Positions 25,491 through 37,229 of a stretch of 64,000 bases of DNA are shown here, in pieces. The translations under genes were made by a program, and so were the position numbers. Location of the stretch: positions 114,851,067 to 114,915,066 of the forward strand of contig JBOZIK010000001.1 of the NCBI GenBank assembly GCA_051453625.1, read 5' to 3'. The stretch comes from Welwitschia mirabilis (Eukaryota > Gnetophyta > Gnetopsida > Welwitschiales). A model generated the notes under the pieces. That model searched no databases. It had not been told where the DNA came from and was given only the letters and a program-made list of their open reading frames with translations. Every line of letters starts with the position of its first letter. Positions within the stretch are counted from its first letter, which is position 1.

Positions 25491-25562
25491 TAATAACATG
25501 GTAGTAGCTCAGAAGGAAATGTACTTTTATTTTTATAAGTGTGTATAGATAGTTTTTAATTT

Positions 25563-25682
25563 TTCAATGGTGGGTACTAGTCCTCCCTAGTAATACCTGA
25601 GCTAGTCCTATTTGATCTTTCTTTTGTATGCTTTTTAATGGTTGGTATTGGTTATTCTAGTAAAACCTAAACTAGTCTTATT
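25563..25682 (+). repeat. Leader tandem repeat of element A (~71-bp unit, two copies)
   Basis: CAATGGTGGGTACTAGTCC at 25565 and TAATGGTTGGTATTGGTTA at 25636 begin two imperfect units, each continuing CTAGTAA.ACCT.A.CTAGTC. The same pair occurs at 32570-32695, and a single relic is seen near 45645 in element B. Confidence 0.6.
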
Positions 25683-26599
25683 TTTTTTTAATTTTGTTTT
25701 TGATTTTAGTCTAACTTGTTTTATTTTTTTAGATCTAACAATTTGTGTACCAAGTTATTTAAGGAGTAAAAACTTAAAAACTAAAAACTTTAACTTATGT
25801 TGGTACTTGTTGTTATTTTCTATGTTTTTTGGTATTTTATTTTTATGAATTTTTATGCATAATAAAACATTAAAAATCTTTAAAAAATTCATCCATTTCT
25901 TTAATAATTAGATTGTAAAATATTTACATTTTTCACTTTAGTTTTATTTTTTTGCAATATCATTATGTGAAACATTCCATATGTGATTGGTAAAACTTTT
26001 TAAAAAACTTAAGACCATAACTCACAACTATCCTAATATCATTGCCTGCCCTTACCAATGCTATCAGCCTCATAATGCTCTAACATTTTATCTAAATGTT
26101 TTGTCCAAACCCTAAAACTTTTCTATCTTATCATATATTTAAAATATTTCAATGTATCACTTGAAACACCTCTAAACCTATTCTTACATGCCTTGGATCC
26201 ATAATAAATCTAGAAGATTAGTTATAAATCCTTTAAACAACATGGACTGATTTTCTTATCCAAGATATACATGATAAAATGATGACTTCCAAGAAGAACA
26301 ATCTTTTTCATCTCAAAATGATTCAAACAATAACCAAAAAACTCCTCATGCTAATAAGACTCAAATATCCCACGTAGTGGAGTAACATCTAATCAAGAGC
26401 TAATTAACTGATTAATGGACTATTATATTACCTAAGAGGTAACCAAAAGACAAACTGTGATAGTTAATGCTAATAAACCTAGGCAAATCCTTCATGATTA
26501 TCTCCAATCTCCAATGCATAAGAACACCTTCATGCATTATGCTAATGTCTATAAACCAAATACTAGAATTTAAATCCTCCACTATCTAGATTTTTTCTC

Positions 26600-28105
26600 A
26601 TTTCCATTGCTTAGAATCCAAGGACCCATATATTCACCTTAAGGAATTTGAATGTGTCATATCAGTTATTCCTCAATATCAAAATACTCACGATGCCCTT
26701 AGACTCATCTTGTTTTTTTCCTCTTAAAGGAGAAGGAAAAATAATGGCTTTACACTCTTAAATCCTTTTCCAAAAAAACTTAGCCTAATCTAAATAAGGC
26801 ATTCATCTCAAAATTTTTTACTAATCATAAAATAAATGTCTTAATAAAGGAAATAATAAAATTCTAATAAAAAGNNNNNNNNNNTCATGAGACATTTTCC
26901 TAGACCTTACATTGATTCAAATATTTACTACAAAAATGCCCTCAACATGGTTTTAGCTAGGAAGGAAAATAAGATTTTTCTTATGATGGATTAATCATAA
27001 ATAACCACTAATTAGTTGATGATGAGTAGAGAAAACTTTCTTAACATTTTCTAACTTTGGGAATACATTGGAAGCCTTGCTAAGAGTTTGAAAAACTAGA
27101 ATAAGCCTTGTAAAACCATTTAGATCTCACCATCTTCTTAGATCCACAAGTGTATTTAAAGTTTCTAAAAAGTTTAAAGTAAAAAAGAGGATAAAGGAAC
27201 TAGCACAAAGAGTAGAATCTCTAACCATCTCAACCTCACCTTTGGTTGTCAAACCAAAATGTCTTATTTGCCATATTAATATCCATGAAATAGCCAAGAG
27301 TCCTTCCATTCCATTATTTTAAAACATTCTTAATAAGCAAGTTAATATGATAGGACATATTGGCAAAACACAAAAAATGACCTATACTCAACCACAGATA
27401 ATCCCAAGTGGACAAATCACCTTAATATTTCTTGGAAATAAGACAATAAAATTAGTTAATCAAGAAACCAATTTCCTTCATCATCCACGCATCTATTTCA
27501 AGCAAACTACCAAAAATCATCTCTCCCATCCCCTTGAGGAATTAATAAATAAATTAATGAAAAATTAAATCCAAATTAATTATAACCATAAATCAATCCT
27601 TAGAGAACATTTTTGTTCATTAACCAACCTTGAGTAAAATACCCAATCCATCTTACAAATTCTTCAATTATTTTAACAAAACCAAACATAGATTCTCTCT
27701 AACTTAAAACATAGAGATTCAAGAAAACTCCCAATGAGTACTCAACCAAATCCCAAAGAAGTTACATTTATAGAAGAAGGATTAGATCATTTATAACAAA
27801 CCAAAGATATTAATCTTAGAAGTGGCATAGAGATTAACCAACATTTAAATTAGAGGAAATTTAAGGATGAGGGGGAGAAAAAAGAGAAAAACACAATTCA
27901 TTATAAAGAATCTTTACCCTTTCCTCAAGCTTTAAATAAAGAAAATATATAAAAACTTAAAAGAATCTTTTCCCATATACAAAGACCCTTTATCTTTTCC
28001 CTAATGTCTTAGAAAAGAGAACATTAAAAAATAATAATCAAAGTTCTTGCAAATTTTTAAGGAAGTTAAAATAAATATGTATCTTTTAGAAGTAATTAAA
28101 AATAC
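26600..28105 (+). pseudogene. Element A gag remnant, first version
   Basis: Near 26640-26700 the plus strand reads HLKEFECVISVI then NTHDALRLILF, matching the plant Ty3/gypsy gag motif HL.(E/R)F..(V/I)......(S)DDA(I/L)RLRLFPFSLK. The open frame at 27347-27568 contains PSGQITLIFLGNK, the counterpart of NPGW(R/K)NHPNFSW near the gag C-terminus, and HPLEELINKLMKN, matching the LE(D/E).(L/I)..FM tail. Just before the gap, FLKIF-like and MYLLEV-like residues begin the gag-PR linker. Stops show decay. Gag would form virus-like particles. The rest is lost in the following gap. Confidence 0.65.
26875..26884. other. Short gap (10 N)
   Basis: Ten N inside the gag remnant. The duplicate at about 33880 reads through without a gap. 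Confidence 0.95.
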
Positions 28106-28205
28106 NNNNNNNNNNNNNNNNNNNNNNNNNNNNNNNNNNNNNNNNNNNNNNNNNNNNNNNNNNNNNNNNNNNNNNNNNNNNNNNNNNNNNNNNNNNNNNN
28201 NNNNN
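28106..28205. other. Assembly gap (100 N) between two versions of one locus
   Basis: The left contig ends at a point equivalent to about 35095. The right contig begins at a point equivalent to 21161. Some 6.9 kb is therefore present twice, at roughly 88% identity by eye. Confidence 0.9.
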
Positions 28206-31148
28206 AGAATTTCTTGAATTCTTAGTATATATTCATTTCAAACTTTAATATCAAAGGATTTATCATTTTTAATAAATTCTAGTTTTATTAAGTGGTTTAC
28301 TAGTATATTTTTTATTTCTTTTTTCCAAATTCCTAAATTAATGGAATCCATATGATAATTCTATAATCTACCTTTTTCCTATTAGTAAAAATGTATAGCA
28401 TTCATTAGTATGAATTTTTAATTCATATTCTAAATGTAATATCTAATTTTTTTTAAAGACATCAGAATATCTAGCATTCCCTTTTTTTATTATTATAAAG
28501 TTTTACTAAGTAGTATTTAAATTTTTACTTATAAAGTAATAGTATATGGTTTATTATCATTATCTTCCTATTTCAAGTATACTTCTATTATAAAATTATA
28601 AGAACTATTCATAATATAGAACGATTTGTCATTATTTGATTCCTATAAAAGTGGTGCTTCTATTGATTTATATTTTTTATCTCTAATACTTTTTAACACT
28701 TAGGTGTTCATTGATAATGTACATTCTTTCTACTAAATTTTTCATAAGTTTATCTATTTTACTAAAGTTAGCAATGAATCTTCTATAATATTCCATGAGT
28801 ACTTAATAAGATCTAAATTATTTTAATTTAATGGAGTGTTTAGATGTCTTTGATTTCCTCTATATTTTATTCATTTTTTTCTATTTGTATAACAAACATT
28901 TCATGATTTAAAATAATTCCATCTATCATTATAAATTAACTCTTAGACCAACTAGTCTTAACCTTTTCCCTTCACATATTTTTAAAAAGTTTTCTAACCT
29001 ATTTAATAATTAATTAAAATCATTTTCAAAGGTTAAAAATTCACCCATAAAGCTTTCACTAATCTTCCTACAATGTATTCAGATATGATTTTAAATAATA
29101 TTTAAAAAGTCATAAGTGCCTTGCATACTCCAAACAGCAGTACTCAAAAAGAAAATGTTCCTTAATGACATATAAAGTTTGTTTTAGTTTGATCCTCTAA
29201 GGCTAGAGGTATTTGATTATACCCACTATATCTATCTAAAAGGCTATAAAACTAATAATTGAATATTCTTTCTAGGATTTGATCAATAAAACACAAATCA
29301 AAGTAATATTTATAAGTGGAAACGTTCAATAATCTAAAGTTTGTACAAAACCTCCATTTGTTTTTCTTCTTTAAAACTACTACTATAAGACATACCCCTT
29401 TAATATCAAAAATTGGATATATAAATCCTACATGTAACAATCTAGTTATTTACTATTTTATAACCTACTTCATGCTTGAGTTACATCTTCTTTTACATTG
29501 TCCAACATGTTATATGAAAGTATCTAAAAAAATTCTATGTTGTTAGCCTTTAGATTAATTTTTTTAATATCTCTATGATTCCATGCAAAAATATCTTTTC
29601 TTTATATCAAAATACATTTTAATTTTTTTTTTGGGTGAGTGGATTAAATTGCTACTAATGATTTAAGATCTATTAGAAGCTACTTAAATAGAGTTAAGAC
29701 CTTTATTTAAAAGATTTTTTAATTTTATATTCTTCTTATTATTTTTATTGACTTACATCCACTATTGTTACATTCTTATCCTTATGATTTTCTAAATCTA
29801 ATTATTCTAATACTATTCTATTTCTTTTAGTATAATATATGTTAGTTCCACCTTTTGTATTAGTGCTAGATTTTTATATTTTGTCAAGCAGTCATCATCT
29901 ATGTATCTCCCAAGAATAATAGAATCTATAGTGTTCCTTTTAATTTTATGACTGCCAAATCAACTAATTTTTTTAAAAACATTAAAGTTTAATGGGTTTA
30001 TTAATAATCCCTTTTTTAGTAAAACTATTAATCCACCTATCATGTACACTTGTTATCTGTATAGTGTTAATTTTATAATTTCTAATCCTTCATGTCTTTT
30101 ATAGGTTATAATATTTATGCTATCTTCTAAATATGATAAATCTTTCACTTTTCATTCTTCATTCACTTTGATATTTGACATTAGAGGTCTTTAATCATAA
30201 TAATTTTCCTTTTGTTTTCCTTATAAAAGTTAATGATATCCATGACACTTGATATTTACTAGTGACCTCTATTTTCTTGATTTCACCTCTTTTCTTTTTT
30301 CCTTATCTTTTTTATTATGACACATATTCCTCATTTGTTTCAATATAGAGGTGTGTTTTTAAAATTTTTAAGACTGAAAATTAATCTCCTTATAATCACT
30401 TACTAATACATTCTAATTTATTTCTAAAGTCTCATGTGATCCATTTATTTGTTTACTTGCCATACAAAAAGGTAATGTATTCTTATTTAATATCTACTAC
30501 TTCTTTACTTTTGTTATATTTTCTCAATATCATTACTTTGTTTGCTTGTTTCTTTCTTATATTAGATGTCAAATTAGTAGTAACAGGCTTCCCTAATCTA
30601 GTGGCCATAGATTCAAGTCCTATCTCTTTTGGGTTTAATTAAGGTTAAGATTTTTTTTTTAATTCCTCTTTCTTTTTCCCCCATTTTACTTTCCTTTTAA
30701 TTAGAAAGATACCTTATTTCCTTTTTTTTCAATTCCCATAATAATCGTATTCTTGTTGTCTTTTAGAATTTACATTGTTTTTAAAAGATTTCTCATTTTT
30801 ATTTTCTCATTTCTAGTTTAATAAGAGTCGGGTCTTCTTTTAGGGTTCAGTGCATCTAGTCTATTTATATCTAACCATTACATAAATTCTTACATCTAGA
30901 TAAAATCTATTTCTAAATTATTATTTTCTTCATAGTAATAATAAGTTTCTTCTCTTCTTCTATGTGATTTATAGCTGACTTATTAAATTTTTCTATAAGG
31001 TTATTAGTAATTGTTTAATGCCTTATTCCATTAAACTAATATGTTTTTAGATATAAATTCTCCCTTATATTTCTTGAGTTGAAAATTTTTTAATATTATT
31101 TTTAATCATTATTTTCTTCACATCCTTAATTCATTTTATATGGTTGGG
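28206..31148 (-). mobile_element. Ty3/gypsy pol remnant (PR-RT), minus strand, second version
   Basis: Diverged duplicate of 21161-24196 with the same order of PR and RT blocks. It begins at the gap, so the integrase part seen at 20490-20781 has no counterpart here. Its right edge meets LTR A at 31149 exactly as in the first version, so the junction predates the split of the two versions. Confidence 0.75.
29252..29440 (-). pseudogene. Ty3/gypsy RT N-terminal fragment
   Basis: This 62-codon open stretch is the clearest RT trace in the window: GFIYPIFDIK, then VVVLKKKNKWRFCTNFRLLN, then YYFDLCFIDQILERI. It matches the fingers/palm start of Ty3/gypsy RT, G(I/V)I.P(I/S).S.W.SP(V/I)V.VPKK(N/G)(G).WR(V)C(V/I)D(F/Y)R.LN, with F.LPFIDQ(V/M)L following. 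The catalytic Asp in C(V/I)D(F/Y)R is Asn here. The frame is closed by stops on both sides, so it cannot give a working enzyme. Confidence 0.85.
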
Positions 31149-32472
31149 TGTTAACATTTAAAAATTAACATTACGAGCAAGTTAAATAACCAATTAATCT
31201 TAATGAAAGACATTAATATAATTGGTTTTATCATAAAAATGTGTCTTCTATTAATTTTGATAATAATTACGGACTTATCAATTTTTCATGAATTTTTAGA
31301 TTAACTATGCCAACTTGAAGGACATGCTAAAACGTGACCATGATTCTCATTCAAATGCCAATGCTTCTAGCTGAGTCTCCTAGTGCCCTTAGTCTTTCTA
31401 CTCAAAATGTTACAAAACTCACATTTCTAACATATCATGAAGAATTAAATTAAATGCAATTATGGGCTTGATCTAATTTCACATCAATAATAAATTGCAT
31501 TCTTGATGACATTTGGTAGTTAGGAGGAGGATTGTATAATGACATGTGGCATTACTGATAGGATGATAGTGAAGATACATGGTAACGATAGTAATTAGTA
31601 GTAAATTCAACATCTAAGATCCAAATTTTAATGTCATCATAGGAACCTCTACCAAATGGAAAAAAAGACAAACCATTCTATTTAATGCCATCATTATGTA
31701 ACTCTCCACTTAATTCTATAAGCCAAAATCTTTTAAGCACTCTTCGCCTCAATTTCTTCCTATAAAAGGGCCTTGATTTCTTTATTGTATCATCTTTAGT
31801 TTTGAAGAATTGAGAAAATTGGAGCATCAATTTTGATGGCTTTCTAAGTAGCCCTTTAAGGAGTAAGCTAGTCTCCAAGGATTACTTGAAGAGTTCTACA
31901 TCATCCTTCTTTCTTCATTATACAGTGCTTCTTTCTTTAATATATAAATTTGTTTACTTTTGATTTGAAATCATGAGTTATTTTATATTTGAAATGATTA
32001 GGCAGCACCCAGTTTCATTACATTTGAGTAACATCTTTAATCATTTGATCTAAGTATTTTACTTTATGGATTTTAAGTACTTAGGATTCTTTCCTTTCAT
32101 TATTATTTAAGGATTTAAAATATCAAGTGATAATTGAGTTCATCATCACTCATATGGTAAATGAAATTATGTCATCATGATCTAAGCTAATTAATTTTGT
32201 TACAAGAAATCATTATATAAGATTAGAGTAAAGGATTATTAGAGAATGAATTAGCAAAATCTTAGAGCTAGCTTTCTTCTCTCTTTTTCCAAGTTAAATT
32301 TTCAAATACAACTCTGAAATCATACTTTTCTCTTTTCTTCTTTTATTATAACTTGCACTTATTAAGTTAAAGTTTATGTAACTTCTAAAAAACTACCTCA
32401 ATTATCCTAATGAATTAAATGATAACTAAGTTTTTAACTTAGTTTAAATTTTATCATTATAAATAATGAATA
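31149..32472 (+). repeat. Element A 5' LTR, second version
   Basis: Starts TGTTAACATT at 31149 and ends AATGAATA, with the terminal CA mutated to TA. CTATAAAAGG at 31760 is the TATA motif. It is closer to the LTR at 24197 (roughly 87%) than to its own 3' LTR. Confidence 0.75.
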
Positions 32473-32477
32473 GGTTT

Positions 32478-32495
32478 TGGTATCATAACTAGGGA
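32478..32495 (+). promoter_or_regulatory. Decayed primer-binding site of element A
   Basis: TGGTATCATAACTAGGGA, again the TGGCGCC-type site with transitions. It follows the LTR end by five bases. Confidence 0.65.
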
Positions 32496-33599
32496 TAATG
32501 GCATGATAGTAGCTTAAAAGAGCATTTACTTTTTTTTTTGCATGTGTTTATAGATAGTTTTTACCTTTTTAGTGGTGGGTATTGGTCCTTCCTAGTAACA
32601 CTTAAACTGGTCCTATTTGATCTTTCTTTTTTGTGCTTTTCAATGGTTGGTACTGATCATTCTCATAAAACTTGAACTAGTATAACTTGTTTTAAGTTTT
32701 TTTTTGCTTTTAGTCTAACTTGTTTTGTTTTTCAAATCTAACAATTTGTGTGCCAAGTTACTTGAGAAGTAAAAACTAAAAAACTAAAAATTTTAACTTA
32801 CATTATGTACTTTTTGTTTTGTTTTTTTTTTTTGGTGTTTTGTTTCTATGAACTTTTTTTACACAATAAAACATTTAAAAAAAAAATCATTTGTTTCATT
32901 AAGAATTAGATTGTAAAATGTTCACATTTTTCATTTTAGTTTTGTTTCTTTGCAACCTCATTATGTGAAACATTCCATGTGTGATCAGTAAAACTCTTTA
33001 AAAAACTTAAAACAATAACTCACAACTATATTGACATCACTACCTGCCCTTGACAATGCTACTAGTCTTTATATCTAGAATGCTCTAACATTTTATCTGA
33101 ACATTTTGTGCATACCCAAAAACTTCTCTATCTTACAAGCTCTATAAAATCTTTCTATGTATCATTTAAAACATCTCTAAACCTATTTTTACATGCCTTT
33201 GATCTATAATAAGTCTAGAAGATTAGTTAAAAATCCTTTAAATGACATGGATCCATTTTCTTATCCAAGAAATACATGATAAAATGATGATTTCAAATAA
33301 GAATAAGATTTCTCATCTCAAAATGTTTTAAACAATAACCAACAAAACTCCTCATGCTAATAACAACAAGATCCAAATAGCCCACTTAGTGGAGTAACAT
33401 CTAACCTAGAGCTAATTAACTAATTCATGACCTATTATCTTATGTAAGAAGTAGTTAAAGGACAAGCTGTGACAACTAATGCTAATCAACCTAGGCAAAC
33501 CCTTCATGATTACCTCCAACTCCAAGGCTTAGGAATACCTTCATGCATCATGCTAATGTTCATAAACCAAATACTAGAGTTTAAAACCTCTACTATCTA

Positions 33600-35150
33600 G
33601 CTTTTTCCTCACTTCTATGGCCTAGAATTTGAGGACCCATATCTTTACTTAAGGAATTTGAGTGTGTTCTATCAGTTGTCCCTCAATATCAGAATACTCA
33701 CTATGCCCTTAGACTCATCTTTTTTTCCCTCCTTAAAGGAGAAGGAAAAATCATGGCTTACACTCTTAAATCCTTCTCCATAAGAACTGGGCTAATCTAA
33801 ATAAGGCATTCATCTCAAATTTTTTTACTAATCACAAAATACTTGCTTTACTAAAGGAAATAATGAACTTATAATAAAAATAGCATGAGACATTTTCCCA
33901 GACCTTAAATTGATTCAAATATTTACTATAAAAATGCCACCAACATGGTTTAACTGGGAAAGGAAATAAGCTTTTTCTATAATGAATTAACCACCAATAA
34001 CCACTAATTAGTTGAGATGATGAGTAGAGAAAAGTTTCTTAACATGATCTAACTTTGGAAATACATTAGAAGTGTTGCTAAGAGTTTGAAAAACTAGAAG
34101 AAGCCTATAGAACCATTTATATCTCACCATCCTCTTAGATCCACAAGTGTGTTTAAAGTTTCTAAAAATTTTAAAGTAAACAATAGAATAAATGAACTAG
34201 CATGAAGAGTAGAAACTCTAATCACCTCAAGCTTACCTTTGGTCACCAAACCAAATTGTCTTATTAATAACATTAATATCCATAAAATAGCCAAGTTTCC
34301 TTACATCCATTTATTTTAAAACATTCTTAATAAGAAATTTAATGTGGTAGCACATAGTAGCAAAACACAAAAAATGACCTATACTTAAACACTTATAACC
34401 CTGAATGGATGAATCACCTTAATTTTTGTTGGAAATAAGATAAATTAGTTGATCAAGAAATCAATTTCCTTCATCATCCTATCATCCATTTCAAGCAAAC
34501 TACCAAAAATCATCTTCCTCATTCCCTTTGAAGAATCAATAAATAACTTCATAGAAAATTAAGTACCAATTAATTATAACCATGAATTAATCCTTAGACA
34601 ACATCTCTCTTCATTAACTAACCTTGAGCAAAATATCCAATCCATCTTACAAATTCTTTAATTAGTTTAACAAATCCAAACATAGCTTCTTTCTACCTTA
34701 AATTCATAGAGATCTAAGAAAACTCCCAATGAGTGCTGAACCAAATCCCAAAGGAATTACATTTGTAAAAGAAGTATTATGTCACTTAAAATAAACCAAA
34801 TATATTCACCTTAGAAGTGGCATAAAGATTAACTGAGGTTTACATTAAAGGAAATCTAAAGATGAAAGGAAGAAAAAATAAAAAACACAATTCATTATAA
34901 TAAATCTTTACCCTTCCCTCAAGTTTCAAATAAATAAAATGTAAAAGAGTTAAAAGAATCTTTTCCCATATACAAATATCCTTTACCTTTTTCATAATGT
35001 CTTATAAAAGAGAACATTAAAACATAATAATTAAAGTCCTTCAAAATTTTTAAGGAAGTTAAAATAAATATGTATCTTTTAGAAGTGATAAAAAGGTACC
35101 TCATACCAAAGGTTCTTAAAGACATATGCACAACAAAGAGATGCATAAAT
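33600..35150 (+). pseudogene. Element A gag and gag-PR linker, second version
   Basis: A run free of stops near 33650-33780 reads YLKEFECVLSVV, then NTHYALRLIFF, then KGEGKIMAYTLKSFS. This follows the plant gag order HL.(E/R)F......DA(I/L)RL.LF.FSLK..AK.W...L. Near 35030-35150, IFKEVKINMYLLEVIK and LKDICTTKR reproduce the conserved linker FRKV.VNIPLLDAIKQ.P.YAKFLK(D/E)LCT.KR. The linker directly precedes protease in these elements and supports the lineage call. Stops and frameshifts occur between these blocks. Confidence 0.7.
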
Positions 35151-35289
35151 GTTAAGGTAAAAAAAGTCTTCTTAGCTCAAGAAACAAGTGTAATCATTTA
35201 AAATTAGTTTTTGCCTAAGTACAAAGATATTGATTACCTAGTAATGGACATTATAATTAGAGGTAAAAACATCAATTAAGGCTTTTTAG

Positions 35290-35620
35290 ATTTGGGAGAA
35301 AATATTAGCATCCTATCTCATTATGTGTAGAAGGAACTTAGGTTAGATAATCTTAAATTCACTAAAATCCAATTGCAATATATTAATAATTATATGAAGT
35401 TACCATTAGAAATAGTCAAAATGTAATATTTCAAGTTGATAAATGTTATTTCCTAGTATACTTCATAGTTTTAGAAATAAATACAAGAAAATTTAATTTA
35501 GTACCTATCATTTTAGGAAGATCTTTTATTTCAACTTCCAAGGCCTTAACTAATTATAAGAATGCTTAAATGAAGATATCATTTAGCAACATGACTTTAA
35601 ACTTAAACATTTTAACACTA
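35290..35620 (+). pseudogene. Element A aspartic protease remnant
   Basis: The plus strand gives LGENISIL then KELRLDNLKFTKIQLQ, then LPLEIV, then FIVLEINTRKFNL, then VPIILGRSFISTSKAL. It continues with NIRNALMK-like and ISF.NMTLNLNIFN-like residues. This is the full order of the plant Ty3/gypsy retropepsin: (D)LGASI(N)LLP..VY..LGLG.LKPT...LQLADRS...PRGIVEDVLV and so on to PIILGRPFLAT..AL. The DLGAS active site has decayed to LGEN. One or two stops interrupt the frame. Confidence 0.75.
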
Positions 35621-37229
35621 TAAAATTACTAGGTTATTCTAAAGAGGTTAAGAGGGATAACAAAATTTGCAACCTAAAACATTATCCTAATGATCGAAAT
35701 ATTTTCCATTTCATGCCATCACTTGAAAATCACTTCTTTGATTTTAAACCTAATAGTTACAATCCTTTCGAGTCTTTTATAATAAGTCATCCTGTGAAAG
35801 ACCAGTATTTACCTAAAGATGATTTTCTCATGAACACCTCATAACATTGTCACTTGTTTTATCCTTTGTTTGAACCTTTTCATACATCAAATCCATTTTT
35901 AAATAATTTCATTAAGCTATAAAACATTCATCCCAGTCATCAACCTATCAATATTTAAAGATTACTGACCTATGTTAATGGCCTTAGATAAAAATTAATA
36001 ATAAAGAATCCTTTTATCACTTAAGTAATAGTTGAGATTAAGTTTGTTTATGAGCTTTTAAGGAGGATTTATGTTTATTTCAAATGTGATGATTAAGAAC
36101 ATGTTCGCTTAGGGTCTTCAATTTTAGTAAAAATCAGTTAAAAAGTTGGGATCTACCTTCATATGTATTCCTTAATTCTAAATCCTTTGATGGAGGTAAG
36201 ATTTGTATTGCTTAGGCTAATGAGCCAATCACCTCTCAAATGTGCATAAAAAATAATTATAAAAGGATGAATAAAAAAATGATATATTTCTTCTCCAAAC
36301 CACATCACATTAATCACTTAATTGGGTACAGTTATCTACATTTGGGCTAATATGACACTCATTAGCAATGTAGCTCTAATAATCTAATTATAACATATTC
36401 AACCACAGTGGGGCTATAAATGCTTGCTAGAAATGTAACACTGGTTTCTATGTAAAATAACATTCTTAACTGTATTAGCAGAAAATGTCTTAACACAAGA
36501 TGTTTAGTGTGATTCAAAGGCTTAAACTAAGGGTATATACACTAGTAGAAATATAAAATAAAGGAATGGAAAAGGAGGGGAATTAGTCGCTTGTAGTGTA
36601 TTTTTATCTTTCAACTCTAATACTTAGGATTTGTAATGATTATTTAAATTCCTATAATTTACTTAGTTAAGACTATACTTGGTTGTATCACAATCCACTA
36701 AAAATACAAAATATAATAAGAACCATTAACTTAGGATAGTTTTCTTATTTATTAATGAATTTTTAGTTAAATCCTTTAATAAATTTTCATCTTCATTATC
36801 TGCTCCACTTCTTCTTACCTCACTTTTCTTCCATTTAATGAGAAATAAATCATAAGACATTAGCCATTTCTATGGATTGACCTTTCAGTTAGTATCATTT
36901 TGTTCTTTTTATAGATTATTGCATTGTTTTACATTTTCTTAATTAAATAACCCATCACCATATTTTTAAAACTATTTTCTCAAAATAATTTTAACACTTT
37001 TTTCATCATATAAATTTGAGGATGAAGTTCAATTTTGGTTAGAGCATATGGCATCTAGTTTACATGTAGAAATTTTTTATTTTAATGCCTTAATTATAGA
37101 AAATTGATCATGAACATTTAAATTTATATCATTCATACACTTGACCACTTTCAACATTCATAATTGTTCCATGTTTAATCATTTCATTATCAACTTTTCG
37201 CTAATCCATGAAGAAATGTCTAGTTAGGG
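35621..37229 (+). other. Element A 3' non-coding region
   Basis: No RT, RNase H or integrase motif is visible. The region holds a two-copy ~67-bp repeat (36331-36455). Near 37020-37050 lies a CAATTTTGGTTAGAGCATA segment that, compared with GGTTGGGGGGAGTGAGAA in element B, looks like a decayed polypurine tract. Sequence between the tract and the LTR is AT-rich. Confidence 0.5.
36331..36455 (+). repeat. Two-copy ~67-bp repeat in the 3' region of element A
   Basis: Units share a TACA...GGGCTA core (GGGCTA at 36344 and 36411) and a later AATGTAGCTCTAAT or AATGTAACACTGGT block. The same two-copy arrangement recurs in element B at 50062-50171. Confidence 0.6.

Noticed and set aside
21161-35095. 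Recent tandem segmental duplication of 6.9 kb
   Set aside because: Not excluded, but the copy boundaries coincide exactly with contig ends and the next contigs interleave, which fits redundant placement better.
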